DNA from: Cryptomeria japonica
Taxonomy: Eukaryota; Streptophyta; Pinopsida; Cupressales; Cupressaceae
DNA: 64,000 nucleotides
Reading direction: 5' to 3'
NCBI RefSeq assembly: GCF_030272615.1
Contig: NC_081406.1
Span: 115,537,783-115,601,782, forward strand
Shown here: piece by piece, positions 36,153 through 49,759 of the stretch
Position numbering within the stretch: position 1 is the first letter of the stretch
How the letters are laid out: each line of letters starts with the position of its first letter
Translations under genes and position numbers: made by a program
Notes under the pieces: model-generated
Told to the model about the DNA's origin: nothing
Database searches by the model: none
The model's input: only the letters and a program-made list of their open reading frames with translations

Positions 36153-39100
36153 AAAAATATAAGATTCTTAAGGAAGAAATGTAAGCCTCAAAATGAACGA
36201 AGGTGTTGGATAAACCCATCAAAAAATATAAAAGCCTCAATGAGGAAAAACTGCCAATCCTTGAATTGCAAATTGGGACAACCAACCTAGACCTCATAAA
36301 CACACTATTGATGAAAACTCTCAGAAAGGAAGGTGTAGAGATTTGTTATGATACCATGTTAGAGCAAGTGTTTCCACCATACCTAGGAATCAATCTGCAA
36401 ATCATACTTCACACATAAGAGAAGCAAACTTCAGATAGAATATCCCTTGCTTATAAAGTAATGGAAAAAGTGGGAGCACAAATAAGGTGTGACGGTAGGT
36501 ACAACCACTCACCACAAAATACAATATTTAGAAAATAAAATAATAAATAATATTATACTTTACCTAACCACCTATAAATATTAAATGTTTTGATTAGATA
36601 GATATGGGATAGGCTCGTTACCAGTACATAATTGCCAAAAAGGTGCACTAGGAGAGCTCACAAGTAGTGAGTTCACCAAAAAATGAAAAACAAAAAAATG
36701 CAACCCTTTTTTGAAAGGAATACTTTTGATTGGTGCATCAAACTAGCTAGAAAAAATCCCTGAAAAGAAAAATCACCTAATAAAACCAAAGGGGTTTAGG
36801 ATGACAATGAACCATCTACGAATAGAAATCCCCTTACACTAGATTAGAGAAGCCAAGGGAGGATACAACAAACATAAATTTTTGAAAGGCATCTTAAAAC
36901 CTTATACCAAAAGATTCACTATGAACAATGCTACTTGTAGAAATGGAGAAAGCCAAAATGCCCAACCTAGTCCAAAATAAGACCATTGCAGATACCAAAT
37001 CATGGAACATCTCTAAAGATCCATCCTAGATTGCCTCAATAGATATGTTGTCCACATAATGATCAATGTCAAGACTTGAATAACCCTACAAACAACACTA
37101 TTCATAGAAATGGAAAAGGCCAAAATTCTCACTCCCATCAAAAGGAAAACCATTGCAAACACTAAGAATTGGACCACCTCAAAAGGTTCACACTAGATAT
37201 AAATAATAGATCCACCATCAGCATAAAAATCTTTGTCAAAACCAACAACAAAGATCCAAACAATCCTTAGGTTTTAGAAGGCACTCCAAAACCAATCCTT
37301 AGGGAGACCATCCTTACCTAGAAACTACCCAAAATGGCACAACAAGTGACAAAGGGAGTAACGGGTAGAGATAAAAGTCCTCCATAGTGGCCACAATATT
37401 CTAAAGCAGTAAGGGTCCAACACTGTAGCAGGTGCACACGATACAGAGCCCTCCTTGTTAGGAACCTACAAGGTAACGAAGCCTCAACATTCGTCCAGAG
37501 TCCACCCCTGCACAACATGAAGAAATATATTTCCATACAAAACATCGCCACCATAAAGAACAACTAGAACAACCCAAAAACTCCCCCCAATAGTAGAAAC
37601 CAAAACTTCAAGGCCCACCTCCATAGGGATCGTCAAAGAATAGTAATAGACACTCTCAAAAACCAAGCCAAATAGAAAGAGAGAACAAAAAGAATTTCTC
37701 ACGATATGAAAGGAAGAGCACCCACACTAAGGAGAGCCAAAACCCTAGTGAACAACAATTGTCATAGCAGAGAAACCCCCTCCAAATGGTCAACAACAAA
37801 AAGAAGAGGGATCCCAAACTGAACACCATAGAGGGTAGGAACCATAGGCCACAATAAATTATCCACAAGCAAGAAACGATGGGACATCATGCCCAAAAAC
37901 TACAAACTAAAGACGTCTAGGAATAAGGGCCACATAACATATAACAACCAACCCTCAAACTGTAGCCACACCAATAGGGAAAAAACATAGGACACAATGC
38001 AACCCGATCCCAAGAGGGTGACGAGAGAGCAACCCATGCAATAGAGAAAAAAAAATCATCATTTTAGGAAAAAAGGTAGAGGAACCAACATAGGTAGTTC
38101 CCAAGTAGCAATGTACAATGAAAGGGTAGGAAATGCATGAGGTGAAAGCCTCCCCACAAAGATCCTTCACACCATGCACTGGATACACTAAATAGGAGCC
38201 CCATCCATAGAGGATCTCCTAGCACCAACAACAAACACACCCATGAGGAAGGCCTCAAGGGGACCCATGAATAAGGGCACAATAAGTAAACTCGAACCCT
38301 AGTAGCCACAAAGGGGGCCCAAAGCCTAGGCTAGGCCAAGAGAATAGCTAGGATGAGAGTCAAAATCTCTCACAAGCACACCTGTGGCACATGAAATGAC
38401 CTCCAACTGACCCAGAACAGGGCACTAGGTAGGAGGCAAAACCAAGAGCCCCAGAACCATGACTGCCCAAAAGAGAGCCAAGCCATTGACTAGGTAGATC
38501 CACAGACCATGGCCATCATCTTCACTACACCCATCTCCATCACCGTCACCTTCTTATTCATCTCCTACAAGATCCCAACCTCCAGAAGCCCTAGCACTCC
38601 CCTTCTTTCTCTCCATAGGAAACTTTGCACATAGATACAGTTTACTTATTTGTTGGGGCATCAATCTTGAAAAAGGAACTTGTTTTGGTTGTTACAAAAG
38701 ATCTCACATTAGAAACATTAAATGTTGGTTACCCTATTTAAAACTTAATAAACATAAACATGTAAGCCACTATTTAATCCAACCTAAAGAAATGATAATG
38801 AATCTAAACATAAACTATCAAGAAAAATACAAATTATCAAAGATTTACCTTCACAACATTATTAAAGTCCTTTGAAGATTGTTATATCTATGAGTATCAC
38901 TTACATTTTTCGTTTGAAAAATATACATTCCTAGAAAACAATACTTATGTAATCTTACACAAATAAAGAAAACCATACAAAAATTATATTTTAAAAAAAT
39001 ATTAAAAAACTCTTATAATTTGATTTTTTTTATATAATAAAATTTTTAACCATGAGAAAATTCTTTGGGTTAATAAATTTATTAGCCTATATGGATATAA

Positions 39101-39160
39101 ATTTAGTTTAACATCCCTTTGAAACAAAACAAAGGTTGCACTTGAAACTTCCTTATAAAT
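36153..39160. other. Intergenic or decayed repeat; no gene supported
   Basis: 36155-36420 (plus) reads through a short frame with two KYK-L-EE repeats and LPILELQIGTTNLDLINTLL, with an in-frame stop; I do not recognise it. 36720-38640 has several minus-strand open frames rich in Leu/Trp/Cys that look non-coding. Nothing else was identified. Confidence 0.5.
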
Positions 39161-42081
39161 TTGAATGTTTTGTGTGGTCACATGCAACACTTATACATAA
39201 AAGAAAGCATGTGGAATTTTATTACTCATACATGTGAATATCTCAAAAAGAGACAATAGAAGCTAGCACGGGAAATTCATTTTGAATTTGTCTTCATGAA
39301 AGGAGTTAAATTGGTGTATTGACTCTGTTGGTTTTGCTACAATCTTCCTTATGTTGGATCTTTCTCTCGCCCTTCTATTGTATATCTCTCTGACATTAAG
39401 TTTCCATTCATCTACACTCTTTAGTAGAAGATGAAAATGGAAGAAATCTTACATTCAATAGATTGGTATATATATTCATTTGATAGGTTGGCCAAGAAAA
39501 ATGACGCATTGATGGTCCATAGAAATTAGAATGCCTTAAGAATAGAACTGACAATTCCTCTCGTTAAGCTAACAACCTATAAAATTATAACTATATGAGT
39601 TTGTTGGAACTCATTATAGATTTCCCTTCATGCTCAAGTCCCTAATTTTTTTCCCACACTTTGAATCCTCCTCAATGGAATGCATGTATTGCACAAACCT
39701 ATTCATGTTCCCTTTTCACATGTAGTCTTTAGTAACCACATTGCAATAGTTATTTAAATTGACTACTTCATGTCATTATTAACCAGTTCTAAATATAGAA
39801 AATTTAGTTGTAGTTTTCTTTTGATTTTGAGGAGTCTATTTGTTGTCATAGGAGTCAATTTGTAGTACATTTTTACATAGATTTTATTTTTCATTTTTTC
39901 TCACTACTTTATGATAAGGATTTTATTTGTTGTTATAAGGATTTTTAGGTACATTAATGATAACATTGGATAGTTATTATTCGAACTTAGAATCTACTTG
40001 TGCCTAGTGATGATTTTCATTTTTTAGTGATTTGCCCTTTAATGATGGAAAATTTTAAATTCTCTCAAAAAATATTTTGTGTGATCACGTGAAACACTTA
40101 TACTTAAAAGAAAGGGCATGGAATTTTATTACTCATACATGTGAATATGTTAGAAATAGTCAAACGAAGCCACATGGGAAATTCGTGTTGAATTTGTCTT
40201 GATGAAAGGAGTCAAATTGGCATATTGACTTCATTGGTTTTGCTACGGTCTTCCTTACGCTGGGTCTTTCTCTTGCCCTTTTCTTGCATATCTCTCTGCT
40301 ATTAAGTTGTCATTCATCTTCACTCTTTAATAGAAGATGAAAATAGAAGAAAACATACATTCAAGAGATTGGTATATATTCATTTGATAGGTTGGCCAAG
40401 TCAAATGAGGCATCAATGGTCCACAAAAATTAGAATGCCTTAAGAATAGAACTGGCCATTCCTCTCGTTATCTAGAGGAGGAGTTTGTTGGAACTCATTG
40501 CAAAGTTCTCATCATGCTCTAGCCCCTAGTTATTTCCCCACACTGTGAATCCTCTTGAATGGAATGCATGTATTGCACAAAGCTATTCTTGTCGCTCTTT
40601 CACATCCAATCTTTAGTAATCACATTGCAATAGTTATTTTTGACTACTTCGTGTTATTATTAGCCACATCTAATATAGAAAAGTCGGTTAGACATGTCTT
40701 TTGATATTGAGGAGTTGGTCTGTTGTGTCTACTGATTCATGGGAGTCAATTTGCATCACATTTTTGGATAGATTTTATTTTTATTTTTTTCTCACTACTT
40801 TATGATAAGGATTTTATTTATTTTTATAAGGAATTCAGGTACATTAATGATAACATTAGATAGTTATTAATCAAACTTAGAATCTACTTGCGCCTAGTGA
40901 CATTTTCCATCTTTGAGCCATTTATTCTTTACTGATGGAAACTTTCAAATTCTTTAAAAAAATCTATTTCATTTCTAACATATCCTCTAAGATACATTCA
41001 TATTGAGATCAACTATAATGACAAATTCAAGCATGATATAATTTAATTGTGACAAAATTTTAAGTACGATTCATAATTTGTAGTTTTGATTATTTTTCTA
41101 ATGATTTGTACTAAAAACTATTTCACTAATTTATAGTTATAAATAATACATTTAATAATCTATATATATATATATTATATCACTTTTCATAAAATAAAAA
41201 ATTTAACTATAAATTTTTTAAATTAAAAAAATTGATATATTGTATCCAATTACTAACTTAATCTAAATTAATTTATACATTATTCACATGATCTCATTAA
41301 TTTATTCTAAAGTACGTTTTAAAAAAAAAAAAAAAAATCTTTCGCACATCCATTAAAGTAGACAATCCTAACCTTATGAGGGTAGAGACTTGGTCAACAG
41401 ATTGCAATTTGATTTGGTAAATTGGTGTAATCAAATTAGAGACTCGATCAACAGATTGCAATTTGATTTGGTAAATTGGAGTAATCAAATAAGCTAATTT
41501 GATTTGATAAGTTGTTGTAGTCAAATAAGTTGATTGATGTGCATATGAGGAGAGCCACGGAAATTTCTTTAGAATTTAGTCAAGCCGTCTAAATGGTAAA
41601 GATTAGCTATAGAGTCCACAGACACCAACCATCATGTTTATACCTTATATTTTCGTGAGCGAGAAAACATCGCATCTTCCCAATAACGATGAGCTAAACA
41701 CCTATGTAGTACCCCCATATTTCATATTATGGACACATTGCAATTTCAACTGTGTAGGGCTATTTTAGTAGAAATATTCCGACATTTGGGAAACCTAAAT
41801 TCTATAGCTTCGAGTGGTCTTAGAAGGCTACAGTTGAAACTTCCTTATAAAGGAATTTGGATGTTTTCTGTGGTCATCAGCGGCTGTGATGCTTCAAAGA
41901 AAAGCGCGTGGAATTTTATCACAGAAAGAGACAACCGAAGTCGTTGGGAAATTCTGGTGATAAATTTGTCTTCGTTAATTGAGTAGGGGCAACGGAAAGA
42001 AGAGTCAATCAATATGGCGTATTGACTCCGATACTTTTGCTATGGTCACTCTTTACTTCATTTATATTATTCTTGTAGCGA
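39160..42081 (+). repeat. Repeated copies of the LRK10L upstream segment
   Basis: 39168-40030 and 40077-40960 are direct repeats about 909 bp apart. Both begin with sequence homologous to the region just upstream of the receptor-kinase start codons (GTGGAATTTTAT...GGGAAATT...TTTGTCTT...TATTGACT). A third copy at about 41880-42060 leads into the pseudogene at 42082. The same block recurs near 46255 and, inverted, near 52200-52030. A 66-bp duplication containing CAACAGATTGCAATTTG lies at 41390-41480. Confidence 0.75.
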
Positions 42082-45000
42082 ATGAAGATGAAAATGGAAG
42101 GCATGCTGCCTCGCCATCTTTGCCATTCTTAGAATACCAGTCTAACCCCTCTATACCCGCTGCGCTTACTCTTTCTAATCTTCACAATATCAATATCATG
42201 CCTCGCTTCTTCATCTCGAGCTAGTCCACAATTTAAATGCGGCTGGTATGTTTTTCCATATCCATTCGGAAAGAAGAACAGCGGCTGCGGTGATCCCACG
42301 CTTCAGCTTGAGTGCGAAGATGCAGGGGCGTTTCCTCTGGTTCTAATCAATATTGGTGGCTATCAATACTACATACACAATCTCTCAGACAGCTGACAAG
42401 TGGCATGAGGATCACAACAATTGAGAAGATTATATAGTGGAAGACATGCAATCAATCATATTTCTGTGACCATACAACAGAAATCTTGTTTAGCCCTCGA
42501 TTTCATAATATTGATGGCTACAGGAAATTAACTTTATGGGAACAATGCCTTGATACAATTAAAGATAATCATTAAGGGTCTCAATTAACATGTAATGAGA
42601 GTTGGTACTTTAGTTACAAGGTTGAATCGAGTTTGGAAAGTGTGTGTCAATCGAATGTTACAGCCTGAGTCGGTAATCTGGGTTCCAGAATTTAAGATGG
42701 GTTTCAAGTGTTGGGATTAAGGTATTTCAATTTTAGAGTCTAAACATGTTAATTTAATTATTTGTTTTAGTTTTTTTTCATTTTTGAAGTCTTGAAGTTT
42801 TGGGAACTAGTATCATATGTTGCTATGTTGTGATTATGACAAATTTCAAATATGACTATGATGGTTTCTAGTTGGATGAGAGAGTCATGGAGAGTTATAT
42901 TTTGGCCGTCTACATTTATGGTTTGAGTTCACTTTTGACAAGTGGTGTGAGGTAAGGAAGCCACCTATTTGGTCATGTTGTACTTACATTACATTTGGCA
43001 AGATGACCATTTTGAAAGAGATAGGTGTTGTTGCTTCACAAGTTGCTATGTGCAACGTGTCTTTGGATTAGCAAGGTGTTGCTTGTGGCACAACTTACCT
43101 CTTGGGCTTTGAATTTGGTTTTTGAATATGGTTTTGGAAACCATGGGCACATACCTCTTTGTGATGAGCTCTATTTATATATTAATGCCTTAGTGGTTTT
43201 GTAGAAAAGACAAGTTGATTATTTCTAAGACGTTGTTATGCTACTAGAATTATTCTTGAAATCTTTGTTGTAGCTACTCTGGAGAGCATTAGCTTCGTAC
43301 ATTGTATTGCGACTGTTGTTCTTGAAATCTCTATTGCAGCTACTCTTGGAGGGCATTGGCTCTGTACATTGTATTGTAACTGTTGCTATTGCTGATAATA
43401 CAATTGAGTCTTGCTTTTGGAGTGTATATTTTTTTCAGAAAAGGTTTTCCCATGTAAATCTGGTGTTGTGGTTTATTTATTAAATCTGATTTTATATGTG
43501 TTTATCTAATTTGCAATAGTTTAAAAGTTTGTAAGAAATTTTTGTATCGCCTTTCCTATTAGATTTAACAATTAAAAGTGTTATTCTGCAATTTGGCTTC
43601 CTTTCACCAAGAAAAATGAGAACCCAACAAAACCTGCAAGGATTGCATATTTTAAGGTGGGTTCTGTATGTATAATAAAATGGATTCAACGCAGATTTAT
43701 TGGAAGCGGCCTAAAAGTGAAAACATCTTCTTTCTTAATAGCATCAAATTCCTTTTCTAATAAATTTACAAAAAAATTACTTAATAAGGTGATCGAGCTG
43801 AAGCTTTAGGAATCTATTTTTTAAATTTATATACTGTTTTACGAAATTTCTCTAAATTATTTTGTAAATGCTGGTCACAAAACTTGTGTATGTGGCATTT
43901 GCGCCAGACTAGCCTCCAGGTGAGACTATTATTCTAGGTGAGCATTACTGGGAATAAGATCTTTACTAATTTTGGTGAATTTATCGATTGAGGCTTTATG
44001 AGATGATGTATGCATTCCACTGGAAACAATTATTCATTGCATTTACTGAATTGAATGGACTGAGGCGTTGTGGACAATTCAAGGATTGAAACTACCATCA
44101 TCGCAAATGACTACCCTTTCTTCCTTCATATATAATCATCTCTCTATTATCTTTATAATTGGCTTTCATAGATATGAATATAGATCTTTTTAATTTGAGC
44201 CTTTTATTCAGGTGTAGTCATTGAAACCGTTGCATTGTTACTGATGGGAGCATTACTTATGTTCCTTAATCGGAAGAGGCGTTTACCCACTTCCTCTCAG
44301 AATCCAGATCTTTCTAACGTCGATGAATTCCTGCAAGATAATGTTCATCAAATGCCATGTAGATATTCATACTCTCAGATAATGAAGATCACCAATAAGT
44401 TTGCAGACAAAGTGGGGGAAGGAGGTTTTGCTATGGTATATAAAGGAAAGCTACCTACTAACGATCTGGTAGCCATTAAAATGCTTGTTTAGTCAAGGTG
44501 CTGTGAGAATCAATTCATGAATTAAGTAGCAACCATTGGAAGGATCCATCGTGTCCATTTGGTTCGCCTCGTGTGATATTGCTCTGAAGAACATAGAAAC
44601 GCATTGGTATATGAGTACATGGCTAATGGATCTCTAGATGAGTTTATATTTGCACGAAAAGGGAAAGAAGCAATCCTAAAATGGGCACAGCTGTATTCAA
44701 TTTTTTTGGGTGTAGCTCATGGAATAGCCTACTTACACCAAATGGAATGTCCATTTGGTTCGCCTCGTGTGACAACCGTATCATTCATTTCGACATAAAA
44801 CCCCATAGTATATTAGTAGTTGAAGAGTTCACACCAAAGGTAGCTGAGTTTGGTCTGCCTAAACTCCGTGGGAAGAAAGAAGACCATATATCAATGACAA
44901 CAGCGAGAGGAATGCCAGGATATGCTGCTCCAAAGGTGGAATAGAAATTTGGGAGCTGTAACAGACAAATTACATGTTTAGAGTTTCGGAATGGTATTAG

Positions 45001-45317
45001 TGGAGATGGTTGGAGGAAGGAAGAATGTCGATGTATAGGCAAGCTGGTACAATCAATTCTATTTTCTAGACTGGGCATTCAAGTTGATGGAGAATGGGCA
45101 GTTGGAAAGGGGGTTGAGAGGAATTGGTAAAGAATAAATAGAATGTGAAGAGAAGGAGAAAGCAATAAGACTAGCCAAAGTTGGCCTATGGTGCATTCAA
45201 TACAATTCAAGAGATCGACCGAGCATGAACAGAGTGGTTCAAATGTTGGAAGGAAATGGTGATGACGTAACCAATCCTCCCCTGCCTTTCAATTCAATAA
45301 TTAGGGTTGCACCTTGA
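42082..45317 (+). pseudogene. LRK10L-type receptor kinase pseudogene
   Basis: Exon 1 from 42082 aligns with the intact gene: signal-peptide region, then FKCGWYVFPYPFGKKNSGCG and DPTLQLEC (GUB_WAK), INIGGYQYY, CNESWYF, and after the solo LTR CKDC-GGFCMYN (WAK-associated C-terminal Cys pattern). Exon 2 starts after TTATTCAG at about 44211 with a membrane segment (VALLLMGALLMFLNRKRR) and a kinase of the LRK10L2/PR5K-like type: VGEGGFAMVYKGKLP, IKMLV, ALVYEYMANGSLDEFIF, HFDIKPHSIL, SMTTARGMPGYAAPK, and a C-terminal LWCIQYNSRDRPSMNRVVQM. Several stops and frameshifts are present, and DFG reads EFG. Its kinase type differs from that of the intact neighbour although exon 1 is close, suggesting exon exchange or old divergence. 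Confidence 0.88.
42709..43606 (+). mobile_element. Solo LTR inside exon 1 of the kinase pseudogene
   Basis: 898 bp, TG start (TGTTGGGATTAAGG) and CA end (CTTTCA), with flanks TCAAG (42704-42708) and CCAAG (43607-43611), a duplication with one mismatch. Removing it joins GFQ to EK-EPNKTCKDC, which aligns residue by residue with GFRIKWIPNETCTVC in the intact gene. Confidence 0.8.
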
Positions 45318-46219
45318 ATACATTCAAGTGAAGAGTCTTTTGTGTAAGCAACGGGATCTCTTTGAAACCCATCATATTGGTCATTGACATAATCCCAAGG
45401 AGATGGGAACAAAAGAGCGAGATCAAACATTAGAAAGTGTTCGACCTCACCGACTATGGTAAGTGTCGCTTTATTCCCACTTCATTGTGAATAAAAAGCA
45501 GAGTGAATTAGGAAAATAGAAAGTAGATTACCAAATCAAATTCATGATGACACATTTTATCTAGATCTATAGATTTGACGTTCTAATTGGTAAATTTTTT
45601 TAAAAGAACTATACTTTCATTATCTCTTCCTAATTCTGATGCATCTAAATATCACTCACATAAAAATTATTCACTTTTTATTATAAAACTATAAACCTTT
45701 TTGTTATTACATTTAGCTTTCAACTTTAACATTTCTTATTTGAAATTAAGTATCTTTAATTCTAATTTATTTAATCTAAATTAATTCATACTTATTTCTA
45801 CCTATTTTATTAATATGTTATTTTCCTATACACATACTACATAATCTTAACTTTATAAAGGTTAAAGGCTTTCATCAAAAGATTGAGATTTTGTTCCCTA
45901 AATTGATCAAGTCAAATACGTTGGTAGCTTTGCCTATGAAAAAAAGCCAGGAAATTTCGTAGAATTTGTTCAAGCCCACTTCATAGATTTCCGTATAACA
46001 ATAATCATATTTCCACCTGTCTGGTTCTTTCAGAATAGAAATTAATTGCAAGTTTTAATTAATTTTATTTTCCCAAGGAAAAAACCTCACATCATCTAAT
46101 TGAAATAATGATAATCTAAACACTCAGCACCCACAGTTTTATGGATTCGCTGCAATTTAAACTTCAAGCGCTGTTAAAAGGCTACAATTAAAACTTGTGA
46201 ATCATTTTGTGGAATTCTA

Positions 46220-46657
46220 ATGTTTTGTGTTGTTATGCGCGACTCTGATCCTTCAAACAAAGCGCATGGAATTTTATTACTAGTACATCTGACAATGGCA
46301 GAAAGAGACTATCGAAATTGGTGGGAAATTCGTGTTAAATTTGTCTTCACGAAAGAATGGGCAAATTGGCGTATTGACAGGGTTAGTTTTGTTTTACTTC
46401 ATTTCTAGTTGTAAATTAGATGAAAATGGAGGGATTACTTCTCCATAGATGTGCCCCTGTATACCACCTACATTTCGTCTTTCTTAACTTCAGAATACTT
46501 ATATCATGCCTCGCTTTCTCATCTCGAAAGTGTCCAAACTGCAAATGCGGGGACTAAGTTTTCCAGAGAGAACAAAGGTTGCGGTGACCCTACGCTTCAG
46601 CTTTTCTGTAATCATGAAGTGAATATGCCTCAAATTAATATTGGTGGCTACCAATAG
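46220..46657 (+). pseudogene. Truncated third copy of LRK10L exon 1
   Basis: 46220-46419 matches the upstream segment of the other copies. From the ATG at 46420 the sequence aligns with exon 1 up to NKGCGDPTLQLFCNHE and INIGGYQ, then stops; no kinase exon follows. Stop codons interrupt it. Confidence 0.8.
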
Positions 46658-49600
46658 TTCACACCAAAACCAAAAGAGTATGAATTAGACCAGCCATAAG
46701 ACACCCCCTAGAGGGAGCTTGATTTAGAAACACTCAAATCTAATAATGAATCTATAATAATAAACATTTAAATCATAATAGGTGTAAAAGATTCTTTTTG
46801 TAAGTATTATCATAATATTATCAAAAAGTATCTAATAATTTGTTTTAAATTTTTTGAATAGGTTTGTAATGACTGTACATGATCTTGGTGTGACAATTGC
46901 TTCTTTTATTACTACATTAGAATTAAAATTATGTAGACATTTCTAGACAAGACTCTACAGTGTAGAAAAATGACTTTATCACCCTCTAACAACACCCACA
47001 TAACAAATTACATTTTCTTCTATTGCTCTAGAGGATCTGAAATATCAATTATAAATATGCCACCCTTTTCCACACACTGTTCACAATGCCCAATACCTAG
47101 CCTATCACATTAATTAAATCATCCCCTTTATCCCAATACTACAACATATTGAATCATATTCTAGTTATGTGAAAACCTCCAAGATGCATGCACATGATAA
47201 GGTATTGCTTTATAGGGGAATCCCTTGGAGCTAATTATGATCCTAAGGTCAAACATTTTTACCCATGTTTTTACATCAACTTAAGAATGAAATTCATTAA
47301 ATTATTTACTATGATGTATAATATGCTAAACCCCAAATTATATCAATCCATCCACAAGCTTACATGTCAATTTGCATCATCACTTAAGAAACATCATATA
47401 TCATTATTATTGCATCATCAACTTACATCAAAGTCCTAAGCATTGCAATGCTATTTGCTTGTTGTCTTTGATTATTTGTATGAAGCCATTTGATCACGAT
47501 TTGACAAAAAGTGAACATACCTTGCCTAACAAACTCTTAAGTAGTGTCTATCAACATCATCATTTTTCATATGTAGGTTGCAAACATCAAGATTAACATC
47601 TATTCCTAGTGTCAATATTTGTGAAGATTATGTTAACCTGTAGATTTAGATTCACACGTTACATAGTTAGAATATACATTAAAAATAAATCATGGTTGAT
47701 GCTAGAAAGTCTATTAAATATTAAAATGTTCATGCAGATTTTTTTAGAAATCAAACAAAACAGGGGAGGCCATTTAGCTGAAACACCCATATCTAATCAC
47801 AGTAGCAAGAAAAAAAGGAGCTTATTATGCCCAAATTATAACAAGACAACATTGGCAATGGTATAGAACAAAGAGTAATATTGCTTACAAGCAAAAACAA
47901 AGATTCCCTTGCCTCAGTCCCCTGAATCTAAGATAGTTGCTGGAGATCACCACCAAGCACATTCTATTGCCTTTGAGAGTCACTCCACTTTCTCTAAGCT
48001 CAGCTACTCCTCATCTTCCTCATTGCAATCAAGACTTCCTAGACCATCCAAACATTCATCATGCTTGTATTTCTACACCCAAGATTCATCTTCATTTACA
48101 TCATCGCCTATGATTCTCTCTGCCCAACCCTTCTCTGAAAATCCAATTGCTTTCTTGAGAAAATCCAATCCTCCTCTAATTCAAAATTCTCTTGCCTTAA
48201 AGCTTTGCTAGTTCCATATAGTAAGAACTGGAAGCCTTAGCACCTCCCCTGTTCCAGTTTTAACAACAAAATATTGTCTAGGGTGTGAAATTTTCAGTTT
48301 TTCGTCCACTAATAGCAAAACTCTATCCAAATCACCTAGAAAAGATTCTTTAAAAATACGATGACACAATATTTCTGCTACCACTTTCATTGCTCCCATG
48401 GAGAGCATTGTGGCTAAAACTATTGTCATGATATTCGAATTAACTCAGTATCTATGATTAGCAAGGAGGAATTCCAGACCCTAAACAGATTTTATTGCAT
48501 GTAGAATCAACCTATGCAGAATTAACCTATGTGAATAACACTAAGACTTTTGAAATTTGAATAATTATTTTCAGAACTTAGATAATTTGATGAACCAGTT
48601 ACTATCATTTATCACAAAAATCTATATCAAAATTCAAACTAAATATTTTATTTGTTTATATTTAAATATTTTTAATGTCGAGGCATTCTACAATTGAAAA
48701 AAGAGGTGGATTGTAATGATGTAAGTGTGTTAAAAAAATGCTCTTCCTTTTACCTTAAAGTTGATAACCATTTACATGTCAAAATAGTAATCTATTTTCA
48801 AAATAATTCTATACTGATATGTCTTGTCATTTATTAAAACTATATATAAGATGTTTATGCTAATTTTAATAATTCTAAATAATTAATTATTTAGATTTAA
48901 TTATCCAAAAACGAAATTGTCTATGCAACAAATTAAAATTTATAGACATACAAAAGAAACACTTAATTGTTTTTTTGAATGCCCTATACACCATGTCGTT
49001 TAGGTCCTCAATAGGCACGAGTCACAAAAACTACCTCCCTCTCACACCAAAAAAAATGGGGTGTCCCGACAAAAAGACATAACCCAATGTTGACCTTGTA
49101 TCTGCAGCTCTTGTACAAATCCTTTTGTTGCCATTGTCTATCTAGCACCCAAACTTTACCATTAATTGTATTTTTTAAATAATTGAAAATTAAAATATAA
49201 TAAATTGTTTTTTTAAATTAATTATTAAATAAGTTCAATGGGATGCTGGGTAGACGTGGCCCCGTTTGTTGGCTTTAATTGTTTTGGGACGTGTGGTCAA
49301 GCGACCAATTGGATTTTTATAATGCCCATTCCATTAGAAAAGATTTGTGCGAAGTCGAAATGGAAGTTTACATTATTTCGGTGGTCACATTAAATGAGAG
49401 ATATTTTATTGGTTTAATGTGGGTTTCGTATCCCAAGGGGTCTTATATATACAAATCCAAGCCTTCAGAGGTAGTTGTGGATTTCGATAAATACTAATCA
49501 AAGTCTTTCAATGTGTTGTTAGTCGAAAAACTCTTTCCAATTCGATTTAAAATCTCTAAAATAATAGCCAAATAAGTTCACTGATTGCTCCGCAGCATAT

Positions 49601-49755
49601 GCAAAACAAAAGAGGTGGATCTTCAGAAATGAGTACCTTAATTAATAAGAACTCTACTATACAAGCGGAAACGATTATTGGTCTATATGTTCCTCATACG
49701 TATATTGAGAAACTACTACTGAATACATTAAAAACATAGATGGCTTATGTCTATA
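46658..49755. other. AT-rich intergenic region; one unassigned short frame
   Basis: No recognised gene. A minus-strand 73-codon frame at 48429-48208 (MTIVLATMLSMGAMKVVAEI, ending RLPVLTIWN) and an overlapping plus-strand Ser-rich frame at 47909-48211 have no recognisable domain; 47880-48430 is less AT-rich than its surroundings and may be a gene fragment. The rest is AT-rich. Confidence 0.45.
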
Positions 49756-49759
49756 CAAA

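Noticed and set aside
37318-38309. Series of minus-strand Leu/Trp/Cys-rich frames
   Set aside because: Overlapping frames, no domain, composition typical of non-coding sequence read through.
38505-38630. Possible N-terminal anchor of a cytochrome P450 (MAIIFTTPISITVTFLFISY)
   Set aside because: Only a short hydrophobic stretch with no downstream P450 motifs before a stop.
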